DNA of 64,000 nt from Mortierella sp. BCC40632 (Eukaryota; Mortierellomycota; Mortierellomycetes; Mortierellales; Mortierellaceae). Shown here piece by piece: positions 22,291 through 34,627 of the stretch. Numbering within the stretch: position 1 is the stretch's first letter; the number at the start of each line of letters is the position of its first letter. The DNA lies in NCBI GenBank assembly GCA_011634665.1, contig WAEK01000013.1:666501-730500 (forward strand). Reading direction: 5' to 3'. The translations under genes were made by a program, and so were the position numbers. The notes beneath the pieces were generated by a model that was not told where the DNA came from, did not search any database, and saw nothing but the letters and a program-made list of their open reading frames with translations.

Positions 22291-25200
22291 CTAGATCGGC
22301 GGTAACTCGGGCACCGCCCCATACACCTGCTTAAACGCATCCCCGTATTTGGCTAACCATGCCGCCCTGGCTATCCGTCTTCGCTCAATCCGCTCCTCTT
22401 CGGTTTCATGAGGCGAGTCCAGGTCATGCTCCTCCTCGTCCTCTTCTTCTTCTTCCTCTTCCTCCTCCTCTTCCTCTTCTTCTTCCTCATCATCCTCCTC
22501 GTCCTCGTCGTCCTCGTCCTCGTCTTCCTCCCCATCTTCACCTTCACTCTCTTCACTTCTATTGTTTCCAGACACTCCACTATCCCGTGGACGTCTCGGA
22601 TGTCCTCTTGATACCATCCTTCCATGAATCTGATCATCCAGGTGTTGTTTCTCCTGGGGTGACAGTCGACTCGGATGATTCTCAAACGGGTCATGAAGTC
22701 GGTTTGACCGTGGACTCGTTGACGTAGGACTCTTGACCAATCCCGGTCCACTACTACTCATCAACAATCCTGAACTTCCCTTTGGAGGCTGAGGCGCCAT
22801 CATTGGTCCCGTCGCTGCAATCACGGCCGTGGCAACAGTTGAGGTTGGGGATGGATTCGGATGCTTGCTCACATTCTGTTGCCATAGGTTCTGGATCGTG
22901 ACAGAAGGTCGAGTGGTCGATTGACTCTCTGGTATTGTTGTCGCCATCATCATCATCCCTCCAACAGTTTGCTTAGTAGTGTTTGTATAGCCATGGGATG
23001 GACCGGCCTTGACTTCACTGGCTGTCGTGGAGACAAACGGTCTAGTACCGTGGATAGACATCATCCCGCCGTGGTTGTGGTTATGATTGTGGTTGCCTTT
23101 GCTTCCACTTCCATAGTGGTTGCTGCTATACGTTGGAGAACTCACATTCCCACCGTAATGGCTCGCTCCTGAGGTGAACGCATATCCTCCATCCAAGATT
23201 TGGGATCCCGTTGGCGATGAAGAGGGTGTTGAACCTTTTGCAAAGGTGACCCGCTTCCTGCTGCTAGTGTTACCATTGCCGTTACTATTGGTATTGTTGC
23301 CGTTGGCGTGACTGAGGGTCGTACCATTAACTCCCCCAGTCATTGGATGTTTGCCATTTCCTGTTGAGTTATCTAGAGCCACCTGTTGAGTGGTACTCAT
23401 AGTCGTACTTGTAATATTAGTAGTAGTATTAGCACTAGTAATCGTCGGCATTGTTGCAGTCGTTGTTGCATTGACAGCTCCCGTCGTTCCTTGACCATGG
23501 ACTGTTCTTTGCTTGAGACAAGACTTGAGGACCCTGGGTGGGTTCGGTCGGCGAATCAATGGAGGATGTTGTAAATGTTTCCGTGACTTCAATGGTCGTC
23601 TTCCTAGACTCTGTTGACCCGTCTCCTTCCCTGTACCTTCTTGCCCAACAGCAGCCGTTCCAACAGACGAGAGCAGAGTCAACGCAGGCAATGTTGTCGC
23701 AGCAAGAGTAAACGCAGAGGATTGCTGTTGGGAACTCGGTGAATGCAGATTGGCATTTGAGCCATTGGGTGAATTCGTTGAACCAGATCGAGGGCGAAGA
23801 AGAGGTGAGGACAAGGACTTGGCAATTTTGGCCACAATCCCATGGTTGTTTGGAGGACAGAGCCTCGAGACAATCGTTTGCTCTGTACTATCATTCGATG
23901 TGTCCATGGGCACATCATCGTCCCGACGTTGTTGAAGTTTGACAGAATTGACCAGGTTGGTGATCGATGAGGTACCCTGCCTAGACAAAGATTGCCCCTT
24001 GGGTGGCGTCAGTCCAGAATGCTCAGTCGGCGTCGCGTTCGAGCCGGTCCTACTATTCCTGGATACAGCAGAGCCGCCACTGCTGCTACCGTTGCCATCA
24101 CTACTACAAGAGAGAGAGCTTATCTCGGGTGTCTGTGTAACCGCTGGCGATGGCAATGCTGCCGAGGTCAAGTCAGTTAAAAGAGGCAATGCAGGAGAGA
24201 CGATCCTTGTAATGGTAGTCCTTGATTTTGTCTCTATCACAGTTGAGACCGTGGTCTTTTCGATGACTGGTCGTTGTTTCTGTTGCTCCGGTTGAAGGTC
24301 GCTTAGGGCTGGCTCTTGAATATTTCCGTTCGAAGCTAGTTCAGGGGAGGACGGTTGTGAGATCTTTGCACCATCAATCGTGATTTTAGGAATCTCACGG
24401 TGGGGCGCATTCATCGTTGACTTAGTAGGGCTTCCAGAGTCCTTTCTCTTAATTTGGACCGCACCATTATCATGGCTGTTCAGCACAGCTGCAACAGCAG
24501 CTACAGCATTTCGACAGGCACGGAACTCAGATTTGGAGAGCTTGGAGCTGGCAAGGATCCGGCTATTCTCATCGTCCGAATCCTGTCCCGTTGCATTGCC
24601 TATTGAGATGGCTGTAGCTGACGGATCATCTTTGACTGGTGATAGTATGCTAGCGCTCTCCCCAGTTTCGTCCTCCTCAATGGCGGTTGCAGACGAATGT
24701 GATCCTGAGGGACTGGTAATGGAACTATCCGAGTTTTGTCGGTTGGTTCGAGCACTACTTGGATTTAGCTTCAGGTTGGCAGGCGCCTTTTTACCTCCAG
24801 CCGTTGATTTGGAATGCGAATTAAGGTTCTCGGGAGAGGAGCCTTCGGAGGTGAGCGTGTCCTTCTCCACATGAAATGTGTCCTCGGATTCCGATTCTTT
24901 GTCTTCCGGTTGTCTGTCGGAGCAATTCCGACCCGTTTTCGAAGAATGGTGGTTGTTCTGTGCTTCTTCCGCCTTGCTCTTTCCTGAAAAATTTAGAGTG
25001 GGTCCTGAGGGTGACATCAGAGAATCCGGGCTTGTCGTTTGTGGGTCCATGTGTGCCGTACCTAAGATGGTCACATCAGTATTCGTGTCTGAAGAAGACG
25101 TACTATCGCTCCGCTTGATGAGGATAGGAACTGGTGGGAGTGCAATCTGGACAGAGTTGGATACGCAGCTGATCGCTCCTGAGATGGTTGAGATTCTGTT

Positions 25201-28200
25201 GTGGTTGTATTGCGAAACAATCTCTATTGGTAGCTCAAGAAAAGCGCCCATTCGACCCTTGAAGAAGAACTTTATCACAAACACATATTCCACTTTGATG
25301 AGCTCGCGATCTAGGATCGTCAACGCTGTTTCCTAGAGACCAAATAGCAAGAGTAGCCATCGTAAGTATGAGGTTACTTTCTATTGATTTTTTTTTCTTA
25401 AGCATTTTGGGCGCCGCAGTATTAAAACAAATGCTGGATTCCTTCACCTACAGGAATGTGCATGCCCAGCTTGTACATCGACAGCGTTTTGGTTGTCCTA
25501 CTGTCTTCATAGTCTTCATAATAGCCTTTGAGATGATTGTCATTGGCATGACTCTCTTCTGAATGAGCTGGAACATAGTCCTTTGCAATCTTGACCACAT
25601 GGGTTTCGGTCAGCTTTCTCCTTGGTAGCTCATTGTGTTGACTTGAATTCAACATCCAGGAATTCTCAAGGTCATCCTCATCCAAAAGTGAGAAAATCTG
25701 TAGTGTTTCCACAAGGGAGACTTTGATGTCCACCACTTTCATCAAGTCAGACTTGAGTACAAACATGTCCAACGATACATTATCTCCTGCAGCTGCGACT
25801 GACTTGTCAATGTGAGCGCCAAACCCAACCTCATCCAATCCGTCCGAATGGTCTCGGCGAGAGACATGCCGCGCATGATGGGGTCGAGCTCCTCCATGCT
25901 CCAATCGCTGCTGTTGTTGTTGCTGAAGTCGATACTGATCTTGAGCTGACAGTAGCTCGCCATTACTCCCTCGCGAGGGGCGAGGTCTGGTCGTGGTGGG
26001 ACCATTCTCGGGATCAAGGGATGAAGGGTTATTTGTGTCCCTGTAGGGAAGTGTAGAGAGTGCACTAGTGGCCGCATGAGAACGAGAGAGGTCAGTAGTG
26101 TTGGAGAGCACTGACGTCGGGGATGATTTCAAAGGGGAGTTGCCTTGCCGTTGTTGATAGCCCCCGTTTCGTCGTTGATTCCCGTTGTGGCTGTAGTGGT
26201 GGTGATTACTGTTCTTGCTGTGGTGATTACTGTCATGAGTAGGACTGGAGGTCGCGGGACCAAGACCCCATAGACTATAGGGTCGGACTGCAGCAGTCCC
26301 TAGGACAGAGTTGGCTTTTGGGATTACAAACCGGACGCCTGACCGTTTGCTCGAAGTCGCGTGGTCGTTTGCTGAGGTGATTTTGGTGGCCGATCGGATT
26401 TGAACGAGCTCGAACAAGGAGACGGGGACGGGATGCTGAAGGATAAAGGCCTCTTTGCCAATGCGTAAATGGATGTGACTATAATATGAACAGCCCTGGA
26501 GAGGTCAGAAGCGAACAAAGCAAACAAAGCAAACAAAGCAAACAAAGCAAACAAAGCAAACAAAGCAAACAAAGCAAACAAAGCAAACAAAGCAAGCAAA
26601 GCAAGCAAAAACAAACAAAGCAAGTCAACAAAGCATTTTTTGTCATTTAGATCAGAGACACCTACGCTGTTAATTGATAGCTGATGGATGCATGCGCTGT
26701 CTTAAAAGCTCCGCCTACTTTCTCTGGCACGCGCATTTGGAACGTAATCCCCTGCTGCGTCCCAGGGACAATGCATCCTGGCTGACAGACTGAGGGTAGC
26801 TCAGCCCTTGATGCAGTCTCCTTTCTAAAGGCAGTCCCGACAGCTGTTGAAGAAGTAGCTGTGGTGACCGCCAAGCCTGAATCAGATCGTCCGGATGTAA
26901 TGGAAGCAGACGAGGAAGGAGACGGGTGATCATGCGTACACTTCATGTCTACTACCTGGAGGACCTTTGTCTTGTGTAGAAAACAGTGTCGACTAGTCCT
27001 GGTTCGCGAAAGAAGACCTGCGCCGGTAGTGACCTCTATCATAACCGAACCACTTGTGCATTTTTAGCCATATTTTTTTTTTAAAAAAGAGAGAGAGAGA
27101 GAGAAAGAATCCAAAGAGCGTACAGCTGTCTTTACCTTCAATACCAGTTAGGTCAACCTCAATATGCTCGACCCAGACTAGTCGGTCCCGGCGCTTCTGC
27201 TCCTTTTTGGACCGGCTCTTGCTGTCGCTGCCATGTTTCTTGGCAACAGCACCGACTTTGATATCAGAGTCCTGAGTGTCCTTTGCAGTGATGATTAGGA
27301 ATCCTCGAAGCGTCTCTCCACCAGCCTTGATGGGCTCTGGGATCCTCCAGTCGACTCTTACAGCGGAATGCTTCTCCAGCATCTTGCACACTCTGGGCCG
27401 AAAGGGCTCAGTCTCAGCCTCATGTTCTTTTTGGACTAGTCTTTTTTCTGGTGTTGGAGCAAGATCAAGAAGGGGCCCCTTGGGATGATCCTGGCCGTGG
27501 TGGTGAGGGGCCCTTGTCGTCGTGGCGATAGGCGAAACTGGTTTTGTGGAAGGAGAGGGGGGTTGTGATGTGCACTCTTCAGTCATTGCCGTCACAAGAT
27601 CCTCGGCTGCAGTAGCCGCCGCTGGCAACAACAGGCCTTTTGACCCCGACAGCGAGTGACCTGTTGTCATGGAGGAGGGTGCACGGACTGCCTTAGAGTT
27701 GACAGAAGCATGAGTATGAGCACTACAGCATTTTGGAACCCAGTCCACAAGAACACCTGAGGAGCTGTTGCGGATGTTCTTGGAGTGTATCCCACCACCA
27801 TGACCCTCAGCAACACCAGCTCCTCTCCGTGGCTCTTCTCCCCGGAGGCGTATTGTAGGTGGATGAGTCTCCTCGCACTGACCAGGCGGCACCGCTCCCG
27901 CTCTGGAATACGAGAACCTACGATTCTTGGTCTGCTTTTTTGATGTGCTGGGTTTGGTGCTCCCTGTGACGACGGGTGGGTGACGGGTGCTTTCAGTGGA
28001 AGCAAGGCCGCCGTTGCCGTTGTTACCGGCGCTGCCGGCGCTCTGCGCGCTGTGATTGCGGTGATGATGATGCAGCCGGTGGTGATGCGGCTGTTGGTGA
28101 CGGTGGGAATGAGAATAAATAAAATGCCGTCGTTGCGAGTTTTGCTGTTGTTGGGTTTGTGCTTGCTGTAGAAAGGCAGAGGGGTCTTCAGGCTGCTGCT

Positions 28201-28492
28201 GTACCTGAGGTGGTGTGGGTGTTGCTGAGCTATCGGTGATCGCGGTAGCATCTAAAGGGGAGAGCGATGATGATGTGTCAAAGACTCTGGCTGTAGCTTG
28301 GATTTCGGGGTCGCCATCGCTATTGCTTGTACAGGATCCATGTGCACCCCGTGTTGTGCAGACAGCGGTTGGGTCCTTTGCATTGAGAAGCCCACCCTTG
28401 GGTGCAGTGCTCTCCTTTGTAGGTGCTGGCCCTGGACCTAGGAAGACGTCTGTCGATAGTTGAAATGGTTCTGATACGGATACGTCGGTCAT
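22291..28492 (-). CDS. Very large arrestin-fold protein (alpha-arrestin-like), 1931 aa
   Basis: Fungal alpha-arrestins are ubiquitin-ligase adaptors for membrane cargo. Four exons join in phase: 28492-27136, 27035-26666, 26478-25452 and 25332-22291. The N-terminal ~380 residues are disordered (His-, Gln- and Ser-rich). The arrestin N half follows, with VRVDWRIPEPIKAGGETLRGFL, KVLQVVDMKC, ITFQMRVPEKVGGAFKTAHASISYQL and the strand IHLRIGKEAFILQHPVPV. The C half begins after a long Gln/His insert with VSLDMFVLKSDLMKVVDIKVSLVE and runs to YVFVIKFFFKGRMGAFLELPIEIVS. About 850 further disordered residues end with a run of some 40 Asp/Glu and a basic helix (ERIERRRIARAAWLAKYG). No PPxY ligase-binding motif was noticed, though I did not search every residue. 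The arrestin call rests on fold-like motif order. Confidence 0.75.
26521..26592 (+). repeat. 9-bp minisatellite (CAAACAAAG)8 in an intron
   Basis: Eight perfect head-to-tail copies of caaacaaag, with degenerate copies on both sides (about 26505-26635). They lie inside intron 2 (26665-26479) of the arrestin-like gene, near its 3' splice site. Confidence 0.95.
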
Positions 28493-29529
28493 ACTTCAAT
28501 GCGGGCCCTGCGCAAATAATAACAGTGCAGGGGGATGATGGATGAAGTAGATAAGGTGTGTGTGTGTGTATGTGCGTGTGTGTGCGCGTTTTTTTCTTTG
28601 AAAAAAAGGGAAAATGGGTGTACCGGGGGTTGTTTGCTCGTATTCATATGCAGTCGACGGGTATGAGAAAGAAGAGGCGCAGAAGGACCGTTGGTGTTTG
28701 TGTTTGCCACACAAGAGGCATGGGTGGGTACGTGCAGAAAAGCAGGAGAGCAGTAGAGAGAGATATGCAGAGAAGAAGGAGAGAAGAGAGAAGAGAGAAG
28801 AGAGAAGAGAGAAGAGAGAAGAGAGAAGAGAGGAAAGGAGAAGAGAGAGAGAAGAGAGAGAATGTCAAAGCGCGTTCGAACGAACGCCGCTGCACCTTGC
28901 GGAGAGAAGGTGTATTCTAGTAAGCCCCGGCTCCGACGCGGCATCACACGTCCCAACAGACCAGAAAGAAAAAAAAAGATATAAGGGAAAAAAAAAAATC
29001 GTTTATTTGGTCAAGTAACAGTGGTACGCGACAGTTAGTGTAACTGCCGTGTGGCTCGTCTGTGTACGAAGTGATCGGTCAACAAGAGCGGGGCCCTGTC
29101 TAGAGTTGAAAAGACAACAGATGTTATGCAGACAAAGAGCTGCGGTGAGCAAGAACAGCGGTCTGCCCAGCCAAAACAGTGGCCGGCAAGAACAGCAACT
29201 AACAAAGCAAGGATAACGGCAGGCAAGAACGGCGACAGGTAAGGATGGCGACAGGCAAGGATGGCGACAGGCAAGGATGGCGACAGGCAAGACAAGGACA
29301 ATGTTAGGCAAGTCAAAAAGCAGCGGGGAGACCCAAAGCGGTAGGCAAGCTGCAAAAGGCTGGCGCAATGGCAGAAAGTAGCGCGCCAGGCAGGGAGTTT
29401 GGGGTGCGTGCCGTGCGTGGGGCTGCATGATAGCAGGGTATGCGCCATCCGGAGATAGCGGGGCGACTCGGCGCGGAGACAGGATGCAGCCAAAAGGGGC
29501 TGTGGCCTCGAATCTCTTCTTGAGGGCAT
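28493..29529. other. Intergenic with purine minisatellites
   Basis: Upstream of the arrestin-like gene. It holds a GT-rich block (about 28556-28590), a 7-bp (GAGAAGA)n array at about 28780-28832 and a 16-bp minisatellite at 29231-29294. The frames across it simply translate these repeats. No gene. Confidence 0.55.
29231..29294 (+). repeat. 16-bp minisatellite, four copies
   Basis: Four head-to-tail copies of ggcgacaggcaaggat, the first with t for c and the last ending gaca. Degenerate ggcaagaac/ggcaagaca words continue on both sides over about 29150-29310. Too short-spaced and non-spacered to be a CRISPR array. Confidence 0.9.
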
Positions 29530-29889
29530 TCATTGAAAGTCTCTGGATCCGGAGGGAGAGGGAGGTGGAAGTGTGGGGTGAGAACTCTGTTCTTCTGCCG
29601 CCTCTTCGTCTTCTGTCGGCATCAGAACATTGTCGATGGGCAGGAAATGCATTGCGACTTTAAAAGTGGCGCCAGAAGAGTTCTCCAGGTCTGCATGGGG
29701 CTTGAAATGGGGCTGCAGCTGAGGCTTCTTGTCATTGGCACCATTGGTCAACACGGTGGTTGCTAATTCCGAGTTGTTGTTGTTGTTCTCGGCATCCTCG
29801 ATGGTCTTGGAGAGTTTTTCCAAGCAAGAGCGGACCTCGAGCGGGGTGACTGGAGGGGCGACTGCGAACGTTTTGAAGCGGTAAACCAT
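29530..29889 (-). CDS. Small hypothetical protein (119 aa)
   Basis: An intronless frame starting at MVYRFKTFAVAPPVTPLEVR, with good non-repetitive composition in the first ~35 residues (LEKLSKTIEDAE looks helical). An Asn run and Ser/Pro/Glu-rich, probably disordered sequence follow. The in-frame extension upstream to 29961 is T-rich leader, so the Met at 29889 is preferred. No family is recognised. Purine-rich microsatellite DNA lies directly upstream (30001-30090). It may be a real short protein or the first exon of a larger gene; no convincing downstream exon was found. Confidence 0.45.
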   Translation of the reverse strand: MVYRFKTFAVAPPVTPLEVRSCLEKLSKTIEDAENNNNNSELATTVLTNGANDKKPQLQPHFKPHADLENSSGATFKVAMHFLPIDNVLMPTEDEEAAEEQSSHPTLPPPSPSGSRDFQ

Positions 29890-30445
29890 GGTTTGGGAAA
29901 AGGTGGGGAGAAAGGGAGAAGGGGAGAAGGGGAGAAAGAGGGTAAAGGGAAAAGCACCCAAGAAGATGAGAGAAAAGAAAGGGTGTTAAGAGTGGGAGTG
30001 AGAGAGTGAGAGAGAGAAAGAGAGAAAGAGAGAGAGAAAGAGAGAAAGAGAAAGAGAGAAAGAGAGAGAGAAAGAGAGAAAGAGAAAGAGAGAGCAAGAA
30101 AAGAGAGTGTGGAAAGAATGAGAAAAGAAAGCGCGGTTCGAATGAGAAAAGAAAGAATGACAAGAAGGAGAAAAAAGGGTGGGATAATAAAGTGGAGTAT
30201 GAACAATGTGAACACGTGTGATTTTTCGAGTGTGTGGGCATGAGAAGAAAAAGAAAGACAGACAGGCAGACGAAAGGCGGGTCTTCTTTTTTTGCCCGGG
30301 GCTTCTCTCTCATTGCCCTTCTCCAGGCCTCTGTCCCACGGACAACAGTAGACAAACATACAAAAAAAGAGGACAAGAGGCAAAGTCCCAAATTTATTAA
30401 GGCCCTCCTCTTCGTCAGACTAGTCCAACGGGCCAAAGGGATGGA
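29890..30445. other. Intergenic, GA-rich tract
   Basis: A long homopurine (GA/GAAA)n tract at about 29998-30095 and A-rich sequence. The translated frames are Ser/Leu/Phe or Arg/Glu/Lys low-complexity. No gene. Confidence 0.6.
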
Positions 30446-31872
30446 TTAACGCTGTCGCTCCTGCAATTTACTCATGATCTCACGTTGCAGGTCCTGTTGT
30501 TTCCTAGTCTCGGCCAGAGACTCGATGGAGCGTAAATCATTGACAGTGTCTTTTGTCTTCCCAAAGTAGACATCTCTCATCAAATGTCTCATCTTAATCT
30601 CCATGTCTTCAACAAGTCGTCCAATGTTGGCGATATGCATTGAGGGATCGTCTACTATATAGTCCTGCTCGGCCTATTTTTTTTTTTTGTCATTGGATTT
30701 ATATTAGAAAAGTGCAACCAAGAGAGACCAGGATCCAAAATAACCCAAACAAGTTACAATACCGCAGCAAAAAGTCTAGAGCATACCTGACGAACCATAC
30801 TGCCAGATAGGTTGAGGTGGCCGAGCTCAGGATTGTTGGTCACCATGTAGAGCATGACGGTCGAGGTCAGCTTATAGTTCACGCTGCGTCCTGGCAACTC
30901 TACAGCCTCGAAAAGATGAATAGAATCCCATGCGCCCTTCATGCGTCGTTCCCTGTCTCCAACTATCCGATATGTCACCCAGAGATGCTGTGTTAGTCAT
31001 CATGGCTCAAACCACACTAGTCCCACCTGAGGTATGAGAGATTGTCAAAGGAGAACAGGAATGGATTACGGCATCTCTACAAGTCGTACCTTTCTTCATC
31101 AATACTGCTCCTGCAAACAGGGCCTCCTGTGGGTCGGTATCCCACAAATAGACAGAGGAAACACCTCCTTCGTAGTAGAGCTCCCTATACGTGTCGAATG
31201 CCTCGTTTGCCTGGACCTCGATTTTACGGAGCTTGTCTGAAGGCTTGGTCCCATCAGCCAAAGGTGGACTGTATTCGTTAGCCCATGGGGAGCTTTAAAC
31301 AGTTGTAATCATCCAGAAGAGGCGACAAGAAGAAACCAATCAGCATCGTCGATATCAAGTAATCAATATAAATACCAGAATCCGCCAAGACATGTGTAAA
31401 CTCAATGATGTCGAAGGCACGTATAACGCATATCCGTTCTTTCGTCATAACAATTACCGGTAGCTATTGCTGTCTCTGTTGTACTCGCATGCTAGAAACT
31501 CTCTTCCAGTTTTGGCACACGTTTGAACCTTCAAGGGTTGGTCGATGGCGTTCAATAAGTCCTCGGTTTGATCAGGTATCAAGGCCACGAGTGCAGCCAA
31601 GTTTTCTTCGGTATGTTGAGGCGGCAAACGACGCATCAAGTCAAGTGCACAATCCACTGGGTCAGCCTAGAAGAGTTAAAAAACACGCCCTAAAAAGAGT
31701 TAGTAAACTACGGCGCAGGAAAAAAAAAAAAAAAAAGCCTGAAAAGGTCGCCCGAAAAGGACGTCCGAAGGCTACTCCTTGTAACGCGTTTGCGCATCGC
31801 CCACTTGGCAATATTTTTTTTTTTTTTTTTTTTTTTGACAATCAAGTGGGTGACAAATATCCATCGTACCAT
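30446..31872 (-). CDS. F-actin-capping protein subunit beta
   Basis: CapZ-beta/Cap2 forms a heterodimer with the alpha subunit and caps actin-filament barbed ends. Five exons join to 272 residues: 31872-31870 (the ATG alone), 31666-31458, 31292-31090, 30962-30787 and 30673-30446. Family blocks are [13 protein letters not shown], the [12 protein letters not shown] segment, [19 protein letters not shown] (the invariant SPWSNKY block), [32 protein letters not shown] and [13 protein letters not shown]...[14 protein letters not shown]. The length matches the family (about 270-280). The one-codon first exon is inferred: exon 2 starts with GCT in phase 0 after an acceptor, and the upstream ATG has a good context (gaaccATGG) and a GTACGA donor, the same donor as exon 3. 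Its exact position is less sure than the rest. Confidence 0.93.
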
Positions 31873-32194
31873 GGTTCAATATCTTTTCCTGTAAATATAG
31901 CCTGTGTTGGTTTGAAATATAGTTGCTTTCGGCGATTTATGATATCGATAACAATGGTCGATTTGCAATCTTGAGAAAGGTTCGGATGGGTCAAGAAGAA
32001 ATGCAGAAAGGAGATGATGCATTGCCCGTCCGAACCAGGCAGGCATTTTGTGACGTGAAAAAAATGGGACCTTTTTTTTTTTTTTATTCTGTTCTCATGT
32101 CACTAAAGAGTCGGAGAGAGCGCGACTTTGCTGTCTTCTTCGGCATTGCCCAAAAATTCGCTTGGACACCTACTTCTTTGGAACCTTGGCTCGA
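31673..32194. other. CapZ-beta 5' region and short intergenic
   Basis: Contains intron 1 and the promoter region of the capping-protein gene and a run of about 26 T (31811-31836). No other gene is seen up to the BSD-protein stop at 32195. Confidence 0.5.
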
Positions 32195-34627
32195 CTATTC
32201 CCAGTCACTCCAGTCATCCTCGTCCTATTTGCCCGTTGTCAAAAGAGTAAAGAAACAGGGTGTTTAGTATACTATAGATTAAAAGATCATATCCTAGCCT
32301 TCCCCCGCCCCCAATTCAATCTCACGAATTTACCTTTGACTCTGTTGCCTTTGTTTTGGTTTCCTGCGCAGTCTGCTCCAAAGAAGGCGAAGCTGTTGAC
32401 GACGAAGGCGTAGCAAGGACATTGGCCAAAGGAACACGGACTGGTGTGGCGACTCCATCCAGCACTTCATACGCATCTTCACTTGTTCGGGTCGAGCTCA
32501 TGTTAGTAGAGGGGCTCTTTGCATGTGCCGTTGGTGCAGATACAATCGAAGCAGTAGACGACTTGGGTGACTCGGCCCCCCATTCGTCATCTTCTGACCC
32601 TGCTCCAGGTACTGCCTTTTGTTTTTGTCCGCTTGGGTCTTCGTCATCGCCTGTAGTGCTTTCGTTGGGAATTGGGAGAGAGGCAAGAGAGGTTCCCATA
32701 GCTTCGGCAGTGAGAGGTTCCTGTTTGACCTTGGGTGACTCGCTCGTTGACAGAATTTGGCTTGCTTTGGGTGTCGCTGCTGACTCTACATTCTTCTTTT
32801 CTGCCTTGGGAGTAATACTTCCTTGTCCACCTGCGTTCTCATCATCGTCATCGTCATCGTTATCATCCCATGTAAAGTCCTCCTCAGCATCACCGGCTCC
32901 CGCTTCTACAAAATAAAGAGATGGCAACATTAAGGAGTCAAAGGGCCATGTCAAAAAAAATTTTCCCTTCAAATGTGTAGATATCCAAATCGACCTTGCT
33001 GAGGATTTGAAGGGGACATAAAATCCATGCTCGTTCCATAATAGCCCTGTTGACCTACCTTGCACGAGTTTCTGACGACGCTTCTCTTCTTCTTCCATCT
33101 CGAATAGGCGGAAATAATATCTTTGCCAGAACAATTCTTCATCTGCTACCTCCACTGGCACTGGTTTGTAGAAGGAAGAGGTAGAGGAGCATAACGCATG
33201 CATGAGCGGACGAAATGGTGCATTTGTGTATTGGTGTTATTCGACCCTGCAAGTAAAATGAGACGATTCTCTGAACATTCTTACCAAGCTTGGTCATCAG
33301 CGACTTCACCTCTGGGTATTCATTCAAAAGTCGAGAGTTACGTTGCTGGTACTCGGCTAGGTTGAAGCTCTGCAAGAAATACTTGTATCGCTCCAGACCT
33401 ACAACATCGTTATCGTCAATCGTTGCCATTGGATCGATAGTGTAGGTCTCGGGATCCATTCGTAGTTTCTCAAGCATGGCTGCCTTGCGGTCAAAACTAG
33501 TCATCATCGAGTGGGCATTCAAGGAAGCGATTCAAAGCACGATTTAAGATAGACCCCCCAACACAATAGCAGCAGCATCTACATCACGTTCATAATCAGT
33601 ATGAAAGAGTAAAAGAATAGCCAACTTACAGCATCTTCTTGTTGCGAGGGTTTGTTGGTTCCTTCTTTTCTGGTGCAGACACTGTCACGGCGCTGTTGAT
33701 AAAGTTGGCCATCCCTGCTCCAAATCGGTTCACATATTGTTCTGCAATGAGTCCATTCGTCTTCAAAGTCTCAGTCGTGTGTTTGAGGAATTGGTCAGCA
33801 CCCTCCAGTTGTTTCTCTGCAACAGAGGGGATAGTTTTCTTGAAGAGTTGATTTGCTGTAGAGCCAATGTCTTTGGTGCTTGATGAAAGACTCTGAGAGA
33901 GGGATGTAGCGCTTGCTGCAAAAAAGTTGGCGGTGCTGGCAAAGCTCAGTGACATGTGCTTGTCCTTTTCCAGGTTGGACGTTTCAGCTGTTGAAGGGAC
34001 TTCCGCCTCTGCAAAGGCAGGCTGAGGTTCGGAAGAAGAGGACGAAGGAGGGACGTCTGCTTCAGTGGTGGTAATATCGTCTTTAGATGCGCCTGTCGTA
34101 TCGGGGTTGGCTGCAGAAGATTCTTTACTAGTAGCCGTGGCTGTGGATTCAGAGAGTTCTCGGGAGCCAGTCGATGTTGGGGTATTAGTGGCGGCTGCCT
34201 GTGAGGAGACACCGGTGGCAGCCTCTGTAATTTCCTGGCGAAGGCCTTCAACCATATGCGACATTCGTCCGAAGAACTCTGAAGAGTTGGTGGTCACTGA
34301 GGCTGGCAAGCTTGTCTTGATGCCGTCCACCTTTTTTGAGATCGTATTGATTGCTGTCGAGTGTTCTGTCTGGACAGTATGAACGAGTTCGTTGAGGTCT
34401 TTGCGGGTGACGTCTACGAATTCGTTCATATCCTTTTTTCCGCGTTCAATGAGTTTGTTGAAGGATGATCCCCAGGATGACCAAGACGTCCGTTGATTGG
34501 CGCTGTCTGATGCTCCCGAAGAAGATTCTGCAACAGGCTCACTCTTGTCATTGTCCACTGCAGCCCCAGAGGAGGGAGTAGAAGCCGCAGCGGCGTAGGG
34601 CGAGTTCAGAAAGAAATAGTCGTCCAT
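32195..34627 (-). CDS. BSD-domain protein (BSDC1/Dos2-like)
   Basis: Five exons join in phase to 637 residues: 34627-33630, 33496-33285, 33160-33059, 32905-32334 and 32224-32195. The first 330 residues are hydrophilic with long predicted helices (for example FNKLIERGKKDMNEFVDVTRKDLNELV) separated by Ser/Thr/Glu-rich linkers. The BSD domain spans about residues 345-435 and is encoded across exons 2-3. Its hallmark Phe-Trp pair and following Tyr-Phe are visible in DEELFWQRYYFRLFEMEEEE. An acidic disordered region follows, and the protein ends DEDDWSDWE, a tail typical of BSD proteins of this class. The domain occurs in TFIIH p62, synapse-associated proteins and the Dos2/BSDC1 group; the layout here fits the last. 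The molecular role is unknown. Confidence 0.88.

Noticed and set aside
29231..29294. CRISPR-like array
   Set aside because: Repeats are directly adjacent without spacers, and the genome is eukaryotic.
29732..30436. Long Ser/Leu/Phe-rich minus-strand ORFs
   Set aside because: Translations of a (GA)n homopurine tract; no complexity outside it.
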